Below, one piece after another: positions 34,149 to 42,052 of a stretch of 64,000 nucleotides of DNA (positions are counted from its first letter, which is position 1; each line of letters begins with the position of its first letter). This stretch comes from an uncultured Lachnospiraceae bacterium (GTDB taxonomy: Bacteria > Bacillota > Clostridia > Lachnospirales > Lachnospiraceae): assembly GCA_910589195.1 (NCBI GenBank), contig CAJUTC010000002.1:91891-155890 (forward strand), in the 5' to 3' direction. The notes beneath the pieces are model-generated. The model was not told where the DNA came from, searched no databases, and was given only the letters and a program-made list of their open reading frames with translations. Made by a program: the position numbers and the translations under genes.

Positions 34149-35468
34149 ATGAAAACCGTAATTACCAATGGAATTGTTGTAACGATGAACCCGGCCCGGG
34201 ACTGGTATCCCAATGGGTATGTGCTGTTTGAGGGCAGTCAAATCCTGAAAGCAGGCCCTATGGACCAACTGGGGAAGCTGCCAGAGGATTGCCTGGTAAA
34301 AGATGCCTGCCACGGAATTGTAATGCCCGGCATGGTAAACACCCACAGCCATCTTGGTATGATTCCCTTTCGGGGACTGGGTGACGACTGTAAGGACAGG
34401 CTTCGGGTTTTCCTCCTTCCTATGGAACAACAGGCCATGGACAGACAGATGGCAGCCGTTTCCAGCCGTTTTGCCATTTGTGAACTTCTGTTGGCAGGGG
34501 TTACTACCGTTTTCGACATGTACTATTTTGAAGATCAGGTAGCTGCCGCAATGGATGATCTGGGGATTCGGGGGATAGCCGGGCAGACGGTGATGGACCA
34601 GGGCGCTTGTGATGTGTCCTCCCCCCAGGAAGCGATAGCAAAAGGGGAGGCTTTGATGAAACAGTATCAAAGCCATAAAAGGGTATCCGTCTGTCTGGCT
34701 CCCCACGGCACCACCACCTGCGGTCCAGAGTGGTTAAAACAGGCTTATCAGCTTGATCGAACTTATCAGGTGCCTTTTACCCTTCATGCGGCAGAAATGG
34801 ATTATGAAATAAAGGAACTTCGGGAGCGTTATCATTGCACGCCAGTGGAATTTCTGGATCAGATTGGAGTTTTGGGGCCGGAAACCATAGCCGCCCACTG
34901 CATTCATGTGACAGAAGAAGATTGTTTGCTGTTACAAAAGAGAGGAAGCAAAGTGTCCCACTGCATTGCCTCCAATACAAAGGCGGCAAAAGGGGTGGCG
35001 CCGGTGCTTGCCATGAAAAATCATCATATTCCCGTAGGGTTAGGAACAGATGGGCCTGCCAGCGGAAATACGTTGGATTTGTTTACACAAATGCGTTTTT
35101 GCGCGAATTTTCATAAAAATGAAAACCGGGATCGGAGCGCGTTCCCGGCAGAAATCATCGTAGCTATGGCCACCATCGAAGGCGCTAAGACCTTAGGCCT
35201 GGGTTCGGTAACCGGTTCGATTGAGCCAGGAAAGGAAGCGGATCTGGTGCTGGTGGAAACGGATTCTGCCAATATGTTCCCGGTCTATGATCCCTATTCC
35301 GCTTTGGTTTACAGCGCAAATAGCGGGAATGTAAGGGACGTTTATGTGGCAGGAAATCAGCTGGTAGAAGAAAAGAAGTTGCTGTCAGCCGACTTAAAAC
35401 AGATCCGGAACCAGTTGGCGTCATTAATGGATTCGTCAGCTTTTGGAAAAATGGGGCGAATCGGGTAG
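34149..35468 (+). CDS. amidohydrolase (deoxyadenosine/MTA/SAH deaminase-like)
   Basis: A 439-residue amidohydrolase of the TrzA/AtzA-type branch. Metal ligands and active-site motifs are in place: PGMVNTHSHLGMIPFRGLGDD, FTLHAAE, AAHCIHVTEED and GTDGPASGN. The family includes 5'-methylthioadenosine, S-adenosylhomocysteine and 5'-deoxyadenosine deaminases as well as guanine and chlorohydrolase-type enzymes. Being next to adenine deaminase, a purine nucleoside substrate is likely. It is the last gene of the transporter operon, 16 bp after ade. Confidence 0.88.
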   Translation: MKTVITNGIVVTMNPARDWYPNGYVLFEGSQILKAGPMDQLGKLPEDCLVKDACHGIVMPGMVNTHSHLGMIPFRGLGDDCKDRLRVFLLPMEQQAMDRQMAAVSSRFAICELLLAGVTTVFDMYYFEDQVAAAMDDLGIRGIAGQTVMDQGACDVSSPQEAIAKGEALMKQYQSHKRVSVCLAPHGTTTCGPEWLKQAYQLDRTYQVPFTLHAAEMDYEIKELRERYHCTPVEFLDQIGVLGPETIAAHCIHVTEEDCLLLQKRGSKVSHCIASNTKAAKGVAPVLAMKNHHIPVGLGTDGPASGNTLDLFTQMRFCANFHKNENRDRSAFPAEIIVAMATIEGAKTLGLGSVTGSIEPGKEADLVLVETDSANMFPVYDPYSALVYSANSGNVRDVYVAGNQLVEEKKLLSADLKQIRNQLASLMDSSAFGKMGRIG

Positions 35469-35531
35469 GAACTAAAACTAAAACAGCCCGTCAGGAACAA
35501 AAATAAGAATAAAAAATAAGGAATATTTAAG

Positions 35532-35560
35532 TAGACTTTTCATTTAAAACGTGCTATAGT
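35532..35560 (+). promoter_or_regulatory. promoter of opp operon
   Basis: TAGACT (35532-35537), 17-bp spacer, TATAGT (35555-35560). The oppB start is about 143 bp downstream, leaving a structured leader. Confidence 0.5.
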
Positions 35561-35568
35561 AAATTCCG

Positions 35569-35607
35569 GCGTAATGGAGTGGTTACATAGGTAACGCAAC
35601 ATTACGC
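35569..35607 (+). promoter_or_regulatory. hairpin at the 5' end of the opp leader
   Basis: GCGTAATG (35569-35576) pairs with CATTACGC (35600-35607), with an inner GTTAC/GTAAC stem. It starts just 9 bp after the -10, so it is at the very 5' end of the transcript, a position typical of stabilising stems. No T-run follows. Confidence 0.45.
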
Positions 35608-35702
35608 TTTTATCATATCAGGAATGTTCTTTTGATTTCCTATATGCCCAAAAAGCCCTCCGGGCAGGTTGTTTATTCATCGTATTTATAAGGAGGCAGC
35701 GT

Positions 35703-36638
35703 GTGAAGAAATACATGTTTAAGCGAATCCTCACATCTCTTTTTACTTTGCTGGTTATTCTGTTTCTACTATTTATTTTGATGCGGCTGCTGCCAGGCTC
35801 CCCCTTTCATGATGAGAAGCTAACTCAAGATCAGCGCATGGCGCTTTACGCCAAATACGGTCTGGATCAGCCGATTGCGGTACAATTTTTTTACTATGTG
35901 AAAAATATGTTAAAAGGAGACTTTGGCGTAAGCTACAGCATTTCCCAAAATACACCAGTTTCTCAGTTGATTCGTACCAGGCTTCCGGTTTCCATCCGCA
36001 TCGGAGGGGCTGCCGCTTTTACAGGCGCAATACTGGGCCTGATTTTGGGGACAGCAGCGGCGTTAAAACATGATACCCTATGGGACTGTTTGGTGACAGC
36101 TATTTCTGTAATTGGCGTGTCTGTGCCCTCTTATATATTTGCTCTGGCCCTAAGCTATACATTAGGCTTTAAAATGGGGCTGTTTCCCATGCTTTACCGA
36201 GAGAAGCAGGCATTCTACTCCAGTGTCCTCCCAAGCATTGCCTTGTCTATGTTTGCCATGGCCAGCATTGCTCGGTTTACCCGAAGCGAAATGCTTGAGG
36301 TCTTAGGGAGCGACTATATGCTTTTAGCAGAAAGCAAAGGAATTTCAGGCGCTTCCCTGATTGTTGGACATGCCCTGCGCAATGCCCTGATTCCGATTAT
36401 TACCGTTTTAGCGCCGCTGGTTGTGGATTTGATGACTGGTTCTTTGGTAGTAGAAAAAATCTTTTCGATTCCAGGTGTGGGAAGCCTTTTAGTGAGTGGG
36501 ATCCAATCCAATGACTATAATGTGGTAATCGCCTTAAGCTTTCTCTATTCGGCAATGTACATCGGGATCATGCTTGTGGTGGATATTCTTTATGGAGTGA
36601 TTGATCCAAGGATCCGGCTGGCTAAGGAAGGAGATTAA
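35703..36638 (+). CDS. oppB: oligopeptide ABC transporter permease OppB
   Basis: A 311-residue permease with six spans and the OppB/DppB pattern (N-terminal FLLFILMRLLPGSPF, QPIAVQFFYYVKNMLKGDFGVSYS across two segments). GTG start with AAGGAGG 7-8 bases upstream. First gene of oppBCDF, with 3 bp to oppC. The solute-binding protein gene that normally belongs to such operons is absent from this locus. Confidence 0.9.
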   Translation: MKKYMFKRILTSLFTLLVILFLLFILMRLLPGSPFHDEKLTQDQRMALYAKYGLDQPIAVQFFYYVKNMLKGDFGVSYSISQNTPVSQLIRTRLPVSIRIGGAAAFTGAILGLILGTAAALKHDTLWDCLVTAISVIGVSVPSYIFALALSYTLGFKMGLFPMLYREKQAFYSSVLPSIALSMFAMASIARFTRSEMLEVLGSDYMLLAESKGISGASLIVGHALRNALIPIITVLAPLVVDLMTGSLVVEKIFSIPGVGSLLVSGIQSNDYNVVIALSFLYSAMYIGIMLVVDILYGVIDPRIRLAKEGD

Positions 36639-36641
36639 CCT

Positions 36642-37727
36642 ATGAAAATCAAAAAAAACGCGCCACTTACAGGGGCCTTACAAGTGACTGCTCCATTTCC
36701 TGCCTATGAACCAGTTGATTCCGATTTCCGGCTGAAGGACAACAGCAGGGAAATAGGCCGCGACATAGATTGGTCTGCTCCTGATTTTCGGCATAATGGG
36801 GCAAAGCGGCGAGTTTGGAATGCCAGCGCGGTGATCGGCCTGGCAGTTATCATCTTGATTGCGGTTATGGCGGTGGCAGGGCCAGGAATGAATGCATATA
36901 CGTATTCAGAACAATTCTTAAGCCAGAAAAATTTTGCTCCCAGGATCAAGGCTTTGGAGAGATTTGAAATCTTTAACGGAGATGAAACCATTCAAACCGC
37001 TGCCGGAATCCATGTTGTAAACCAATATAAAGAAAAGAACCTGGAGAATGTGTATTACTGGTTTGGCAGCGATAATTTTGGCCGTGATATTTGGACACGC
37101 ACCTGGTTAGGAACCCAGGTTTCCCTGATAATAGCAGTAGCTGCCACCATCATTGACATGGGAATCGGAATGAGTTATGGCCTTGTCTGCGGATACTTTG
37201 GAGGGTGGGTCGATATGATTATGCAGCGGATCCTGGAGATTGCAAACGGCATTCCCAGGCTTGTGGTGGTAACTCTTCTGCTTTTGGTGCTGCAGCCTGG
37301 TATCCTTACCATTCTTATTGCGCTGATCCTGACCGAGTGGATTGGCATGAGCCGGATCGCCAGGGCAAAAATGCTGGAGCTAAAGGAGAGGGAATTTGTC
37401 CTTGCCTCCAGGACGCTAGGAGCAGGAAACTTTTTTATCATTTTCCGGGAGATTTTACCTAATATGATCGGGCCAATTTTGACCCAGGTAATGTTCTCCA
37501 TCCCTGCCGCCATTTTTATGGAAGCGTTCCTTAGCTTTATAGGACTTGGAGTTCCGGTTCCACAGTGTTCATTAGGTTCTTTAATTTCGGAAGGCTTTAA
37601 CAGCTTTACAACCCATCCGTATCAGATCATTCCGCCGCTTGTGGTGATGTCGCTTTTAATGCTCAGTTTTAACCTGGCGGCTGACGGTCTTCGAAAAGCC
37701 CTGGATAAAAGGCAACTAAAAATGTGA
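36642..37727 (+). CDS. oppC: oligopeptide ABC transporter permease OppC
   Basis: A 361-residue permease. The N-terminal cytoplasmic part is long, then one span, a large external insertion with YWFGSDNFGRDIWTRTWLG, and five further spans with the conserved EREFVLASRTLGAG loop. This layout is typical of Firmicute OppC. It pairs with OppB and starts 3 bp after it. Confidence 0.9.
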   Translation: MKIKKNAPLTGALQVTAPFPAYEPVDSDFRLKDNSREIGRDIDWSAPDFRHNGAKRRVWNASAVIGLAVIILIAVMAVAGPGMNAYTYSEQFLSQKNFAPRIKALERFEIFNGDETIQTAAGIHVVNQYKEKNLENVYYWFGSDNFGRDIWTRTWLGTQVSLIIAVAATIIDMGIGMSYGLVCGYFGGWVDMIMQRILEIANGIPRLVVVTLLLLVLQPGILTILIALILTEWIGMSRIARAKMLELKEREFVLASRTLGAGNFFIIFREILPNMIGPILTQVMFSIPAAIFMEAFLSFIGLGVPVPQCSLGSLISEGFNSFTTHPYQIIPPLVVMSLLMLSFNLAADGLRKALDKRQLKM

Positions 37728-37738
37728 GGTGATTGACA

Positions 37739-38833
37739 ATGGCAGAAGAAAAAGAAACCATTCTCCGGATCCGGGATCTGCACATTACCTTTTGTTCATT
37801 AGACGGGTCAATCCATGCCATCCAAGGGGTGGATCTGGATTTGGCGAAAGGGGAAACCGTAGCATTAGTAGGAGAATCCGGTTCTGGAAAATCAGTAACC
37901 ATGAAAGCCGTAATGGGGATCTTGGCAAACAATGTTTCGGCAGGAAAGGGGACAATTGAATTTCGTTACCATCATGAAGATGGCAGGACGGAAACAGTGG
38001 ATATCCTGAAACAAGATAAGAAATGGATTCGAAGGAACATTAACGGAAAGCGGATTGCCATGGTATTCCAGGATCCCATGACCAGCCTTGACCCTACCAT
38101 GTCGATTGGAAAGCAGATAATGGAAGGGATGATCTGGCACTTTAAAATTCCCAAACAAGAAGCGTGGAACCGTGCTGTTGAGCTGTTAAAGGAAGTGGAG
38201 ATGGAAGAGCCGCGAAAGCGGATGAAACAATACCCACACCAGCTTTCAGGCGGACAGCGCCAGAGGGTGGTAATTGCCATTGCGTTAGCCTGTAACCCAG
38301 AGATTTTAATTTGCGATGAGCCTACTACCGCATTAGACGTTACGATTCAGGCCAAAATAATTGAACTGATCAAACGGATTCAGAAGGAAAGACAGCTTTC
38401 CGTCGTTTATATTACCCATGATTTTGGAGTAGTAGCTAAGATAGCTGACTATGTAAATGTGATGTATGCCGGAAAAATCGTGGAAAAAGGAACGACGGAT
38501 GAAATTTTTTATGATCCACGCCATCCATATACCTGGGGGCTTCTTTCTGCCATGCCAGATTTGGATGCCCGAGAAGAGCGGCTTTCTACGATCCCAGGTT
38601 CCCCGCCAAATCTGCTCTATGAGCGCGCGGGGGATGCCTTTGCGCCACGGAACCCTTATGCGCTGGTGGTAGATGATAAGGTAAAACCCCCCATGTTCCG
38701 GATAACAGATACCCATTTTGCCGCTACCTGGCTGTTAGATCCCAGGGCGCCTAAAGTGGAAATGCCAAAACAATTAAGATTACGGCTGAACCGTATGAAG
38801 AAGGAGGCAGAGGAACATGCCGGTAAACTATAA
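37739..38833 (+). CDS. oppD: oligopeptide ABC transporter ATPase OppD
   Basis: A 364-residue ATPase with Walker A GESGSGKS, signature LSGGQRQRVVIAIAL, Walker B ILICDEPTTALD and the C-terminal peptide-transporter extension (PGSPPNLL...PRNPYA). The ATG at 37739 is chosen because GAGGTG lies 7 bases upstream; a TTG two codons earlier is possible. The extension has lost several Cys of the iron-sulfur-like motif common in DppD/OppD. Its 3' end overlaps oppF by 17 bp. Confidence 0.92.
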   Translation: MAEEKETILRIRDLHITFCSLDGSIHAIQGVDLDLAKGETVALVGESGSGKSVTMKAVMGILANNVSAGKGTIEFRYHHEDGRTETVDILKQDKKWIRRNINGKRIAMVFQDPMTSLDPTMSIGKQIMEGMIWHFKIPKQEAWNRAVELLKEVEMEEPRKRMKQYPHQLSGGQRQRVVIAIALACNPEILICDEPTTALDVTIQAKIIELIKRIQKERQLSVVYITHDFGVVAKIADYVNVMYAGKIVEKGTTDEIFYDPRHPYTWGLLSAMPDLDAREERLSTIPGSPPNLLYERAGDAFAPRNPYALVVDDKVKPPMFRITDTHFAATWLLDPRAPKVEMPKQLRLRLNRMKKEAEEHAGKL

Positions 38834-39749
38834 TCAGCCTCCTCTTTTAAAAGTAGAGGGCTTAAGGCAGTATTTCCGGGTTTGCGCAAGCTGCACAGTA
38901 AAGGCAGTGGAAGATGTGTCATTTGAAATTTACCCAGGAGAAACTTATGGTCTGGTAGGAGAATCCGGATCTGGAAAATCCACTATCGGCAGAAGTATTA
39001 TCCGGCTTTATACTCCCACAGACGGAAGGATTTGCTTTCATGGAATGGACATTAGCAGGCGGATGAATCCAGATACCAAAACATCCTTGCATACTCAAAT
39101 ACAGATGATTTTCCAGGATCCCAAGGCATCCTTAAATCCAAGGAAAATAGCGGGTGATATTATCGGGGAAGGCCTGGATATTCATCATAGTTGTAAATCC
39201 AGGGCAGAACGGGATGCCAAGGTAAAAGAGATATTTGTTAAGGTGGGGTTGGCGCCGGAACATGTATCCCGGTATCCCCATGAGTTTTCTGGAGGACAGC
39301 AGCAGAGGCTTTGCATTGCCAGAGCGCTGATCATGAATCCCAAGTTAATCATTGCAGATGAATGTACTTCAGCGCTGGATGTTTCGATTCAGGCCCAGGT
39401 AGTGAATCTGATGAAGGACATCCAGGAGGAAACAGGAACCGCATATCTGTTTATCACCCATAATTTATCAATAGTAAAATATATTTCCCACAGGATCGGG
39501 GTGCTTCATCTGGGGCATCTTCTGGAAACGGGAACAGCAGAAGAGATTTTTGGACATCCGATCCACCCTTATACGAAAAGCTTGCTGTCAGCAATCCCGG
39601 TTCCGAATCCGGCAGTGGAAAAGAACCGGATTTTGGAATGCTATAACTATAAAACGTCAGGAATTGATTATAGCAAGGGAAGCTATCACCTGGTAGAGGG
39701 AATGCACTATGTGAAGTGCACAGACGATGAGTTTTATAAATGGAACTAA
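38817..39749 (+). CDS. oppF: oligopeptide ABC transporter ATPase OppF
   Basis: A 310-residue ATPase with Walker A GESGSGKST, signature FSGGQQQRLCIARAL, Walker B LIIADECTSALD and H-loop FITHNLS. AGGAGGCAGAGG precedes the ATG inside oppD. With OppD it forms the heterodimeric motor of the peptide importer. It is the last recognisable gene of the operon. Confidence 0.92.
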   Translation: MPVNYNQPPLLKVEGLRQYFRVCASCTVKAVEDVSFEIYPGETYGLVGESGSGKSTIGRSIIRLYTPTDGRICFHGMDISRRMNPDTKTSLHTQIQMIFQDPKASLNPRKIAGDIIGEGLDIHHSCKSRAERDAKVKEIFVKVGLAPEHVSRYPHEFSGGQQQRLCIARALIMNPKLIIADECTSALDVSIQAQVVNLMKDIQEETGTAYLFITHNLSIVKYISHRIGVLHLGHLLETGTAEEIFGHPIHPYTKSLLSAIPVPNPAVEKNRILECYNYKTSGIDYSKGSYHLVEGMHYVKCTDDEFYKWN

Positions 39750-39882
39750 ACTGGTTTATGGCGATTCATCCCATCAAACCGTCTGTTTATCAAGAATTAG
39801 GCAAATTTACCCGTAAATATGATAAGCTTGCACTATCAAAACTTCAGTGTCTACACGAAAAAGAAAGGTACGGGTAAAAACT

Positions 39883-40044
39883 ATGAAAAAGCCAGTTATC
39901 ATCATTTTAATGCTGCTGACTATGGTGTTTGCGTCCAATGCCAGTAAGGAAGAAACTACAGCAGCGGAGATCGAAATGGAATCCAGCCAATCTCAGGTAT
40001 TGGTATTGGAAAAGGAAATCAGTCAGTTTCCAAGCATATATTAG
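39883..40044 (+). CDS. small exported peptide, possible remnant of a binding lipoprotein
   Basis: A 53-residue reading frame starting MKKPVIIILMLLTMVFASNA. It resembles a lipoprotein signal peptide with a KEETTAAE linker as in clostridial solute-binding proteins, but the acylated Cys position is occupied by Asn and the frame stops soon after. It lies 134 bp downstream of oppF, just where an oppA gene could be, and is followed by a strong terminator. It may be a truncated oppA or an unrelated small protein. Confidence 0.4.
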   Translation: MKKPVIIILMLLTMVFASNASKEETTAAEIEMESSQSQVLVLEKEISQFPSIY

Positions 40045-40066
40045 AAAACATATCCCAAAATCAAAA

Positions 40067-40104
40067 GCCATGCCTGTTTGTCCGCAAAAAGGAACAGGCA
40101 TGGC
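40067..40104. terminator. terminator after opp operon
   Basis: GCCATGCCTGTT pairs perfectly with AACAGGCATGGC around a 14-nt loop; A-rich before and CTTTCAT...TTTTT after. It can serve both the opp transcript and the convergent Rpn gene. Confidence 0.75.
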
Positions 40105-40112
40105 CTTTCATA

Positions 40113-41084
40113 TCAAGTTTTTGAGAAACGATTAAAATATTGTTTTGCCCTTTCTTCAGTTAATTGGAATCGCTTTTGCAGTTTTAATAAGATCCGTTCT
40201 TCTGGAATTTGTTCTTCTATATTATCAAGAACTAGCTCACGTATTCCTTTTTCTATTCCTTTCTCTATTCCTTTCTCCATTCCTTTCTCCATCCCTTTCG
40301 CTATCCCTTTCTCCATCCCTTTCGCTATCCCTTTCTCCATCCCTTTCTCCATGCCTTTTTCCATCCCCTTTTTCAGTCCACGCTGTTCAGCTTCCGCCAT
40401 TAATTGGTTATAATCACGAAGTGCTTTTTCACGTGCTTCGTATTCTAGGCGTTTCTGTTTATCCTGGCTGATGATCTGGAGCTTATGGTACGCGCTTTCA
40501 ATATATGGATTTTTTGCCGCCAGCATGTCAAAATCCTCCTTTCGTTCTGCGTTAATAAATTTTGCCCACAATAAAATATCACTGTTGTTTTCTTTTAACC
40601 CTTTTGGTAGTTTTGGCAGTTCTAAAACATGGAATTCCATTTTATCGGTGTATAAGGTGTGCCGTGTATCTTCACGGATGTGGAAACAGGAATAGAATTC
40701 GGGTTCACCTTTAAATAATTCAAAATCAAGGATGCTGATGCTTACGCATTTTTTAAATATAGAATAATCCTGGCCAGCATGGATTTGTTCAGTATACATT
40801 TTAGAAAGATAAAAGAGGGAGCGATCCGCCCATACATTTAAAGCCGCAAGCTGGATTTCAATATCAATTTCCGTATCATTGTTCAGCAGAATGCGAACAT
40901 CAAGAATTCCAAGCTTTTCATCTTCATAAAGTTTCCTAAGATTTGTGTTTAAAAGCTTTGATTCTTTAATATCTTCCGGATTTAATTTTAAAATAGCAGA
41001 CAAGAAGCCGATTCGGCTTGGTTCGTCCATCATAATTTCTTTAAAAGCGAAATCGATCTTTGGTTTCATTAAAAATTCAGCCAT
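40113..41084 (-). CDS. Rpn-family recombination-promoting nuclease / transposase-like protein
   Basis: A 323-residue PD-(D/E)XK-type nuclease of the Rpn (YhgA-like) family. N-terminal MKPKIDFAFKEIM, then KLGILDVRI and EIDIEIQL hold the presumed catalytic acidic residues, and RSLFYLSKMYTEQI follows. The C-terminal third is a run of about eleven GMEK/GIEK/GIAK tetrapeptides, often seen in this family, followed by a short helical end. The start at 41084 is used because GGAGGT lies 10 bases before it; an ATG six codons earlier overlaps that site. Family members cause RecA-independent recombination in E. coli; the role here is unknown. Confidence 0.85.
   Translation of the reverse strand: MAEFLMKPKIDFAFKEIMMDEPSRIGFLSAILKLNPEDIKESKLLNTNLRKLYEDEKLGILDVRILLNNDTEIDIEIQLAALNVWADRSLFYLSKMYTEQIHAGQDYSIFKKCVSISILDFELFKGEPEFYSCFHIREDTRHTLYTDKMEFHVLELPKLPKGLKENNSDILLWAKFINAERKEDFDMLAAKNPYIESAYHKLQIISQDKQKRLEYEAREKALRDYNQLMAEAEQRGLKKGMEKGMEKGMEKGIAKGMEKGIAKGMEKGMEKGIEKGIEKGIRELVLDNIEEQIPEERILLKLQKRFQLTEERAKQYFNRFSKT
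40241..40376. repeat. 12-bp tandem repeat within the Rpn gene
   Basis: About eleven imperfect copies of a 12-bp unit (plus-strand CCTTTCTCCATC-like), encoding GMEK/GIAK tetrapeptides. The unit is a multiple of three, so copy-number change alters protein length without breaking the frame. Confidence 0.85.
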
Positions 41085-41365
41085 AATTTCGGATACCTCC
41101 ATTCATTTACAGGGGATTCGTTTGAATTTGTCAAACTTTTTGGTTTGCGCAGGAAGCAGGCAACATTGCTTTCTCATTAGCATGCCAGTTTTCGTGGAAG
41201 ATGATTCTTCCGTTTGCTGATTGTAATGTGTTTGCTGATTGTAAAATGAAATCGATACTACTATCATACCACAGATTGGCCGGCAATGTTATCGTTTTAT
41301 TGGTTTTAAAACTAAAATTCCATTATGTTCCAGTAATGTTCACAAAATTTTCACAATTTACCTTC

Positions 41366-41394
41366 TTGCATATCTGCGTTTCATACGATATAAT
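41366..41394 (+). promoter_or_regulatory. sigma-A-type promoter of MarR/ABC exporter operon
   Basis: TTGCAT (41366-41371), 17-bp spacer, consensus TATAAT (41389-41394). Confidence 0.75.
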
Positions 41395-41409
41395 CCATAC
41401 AGTAATTAG

Positions 41410-41428
41410 ATAGTTAATTATTAACTAT
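41410..41428. promoter_or_regulatory. MarR operator candidate
   Basis: ATAGTTAAT-T-ATTAACTAT is a perfect 9-bp inverted repeat starting 16 bp after the -10, on the expected transcription start. This is the usual place for an autorepressing MarR protein. Confidence 0.65.
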
Positions 41429-41557
41429 TTAATTGATGGAAAAATCCAATGAGCCTGCAAGTTTGTCCATGCCTGGATCAGGGCATTAGGGAAACCACCA
41501 CCAAATCAGGCGTGAAAGAGGGATGAAAAACTATCTTAATAAAAAGGAGGAAACCAT

Positions 41558-42019
41558 ATGCATATACATCAGCAGTGCAAGGAACCAGATACTCCCAGCC
41601 ATCACGCGCTGAAGCGTTTTATGAAGATTTTTCGGCTGCACCGGTCTATCATTGAGAACAAAGTCCGGCAAACGGGAGTTTACCGCAGCCAGCATCAAAT
41701 TTTAATGTACATTGTTTCCAACCCGGATGCTACCCAGAAGGAGATTGCGAAGCTGCATGAAACCTCTCCAGCAACCATCGCGGTTTCTTTAAAAAAGCTG
41801 GAAAAGGGCGGGTATATCCGCCGGGTGGTGGATCAGGCGGATAACCGCTGCAACCGCCTTCAGGTAACCGAAAAAGGACAGGAAGTAGTGAACCAAAGCT
41901 ATCAAATTTTTCAAAAAGCAGAGGAAGAAATATTTGCCGGGTTCCAGGAGGAGGATTTCCGGAATTTGGAAGTCCTTTTAAGCCGGGTATATCAGAATAT
42001 GGAGCAGATGATAAAATAA
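41558..42019 (+). CDS. MarR-family transcriptional regulator
   Basis: A 153-residue winged-helix protein. The recognition region reads ATQKEIAKLHETSPATIAVS followed by LKKLEKGGYIRRVVDQADNR, the standard MarR wing. AAGGAGG precedes the ATG. It opens an operon with two ABC exporter half-transporters, and a perfect palindrome overlaps its promoter. It probably represses the operon until a toxic ligand binds. Confidence 0.92.
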   Translation: MHIHQQCKEPDTPSHHALKRFMKIFRLHRSIIENKVRQTGVYRSQHQILMYIVSNPDATQKEIAKLHETSPATIAVSLKKLEKGGYIRRVVDQADNRCNRLQVTEKGQEVVNQSYQIFQKAEEEIFAGFQEEDFRNLEVLLSRVYQNMEQMIK

Positions 42020-42052
42020 ATACAATCATGCAGGAAGGGAGAACTATTATTG

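Larger units (their letters stand above)
41085..41557. other. 473-bp divergent interval
   Basis: It holds the promoter (41366) and palindromic operator (41410) of the MarR operon. Near the Rpn start there is a direct repeat GTTTGCTGATTGTAA (about 41213 and 41229). No gene is seen. Confidence 0.6.

Noticed and set aside
40241..40376. A short CRISPR-like array
   Set aside because: The repeats are contiguous 12-mers without spacers and lie in frame inside the Rpn gene.
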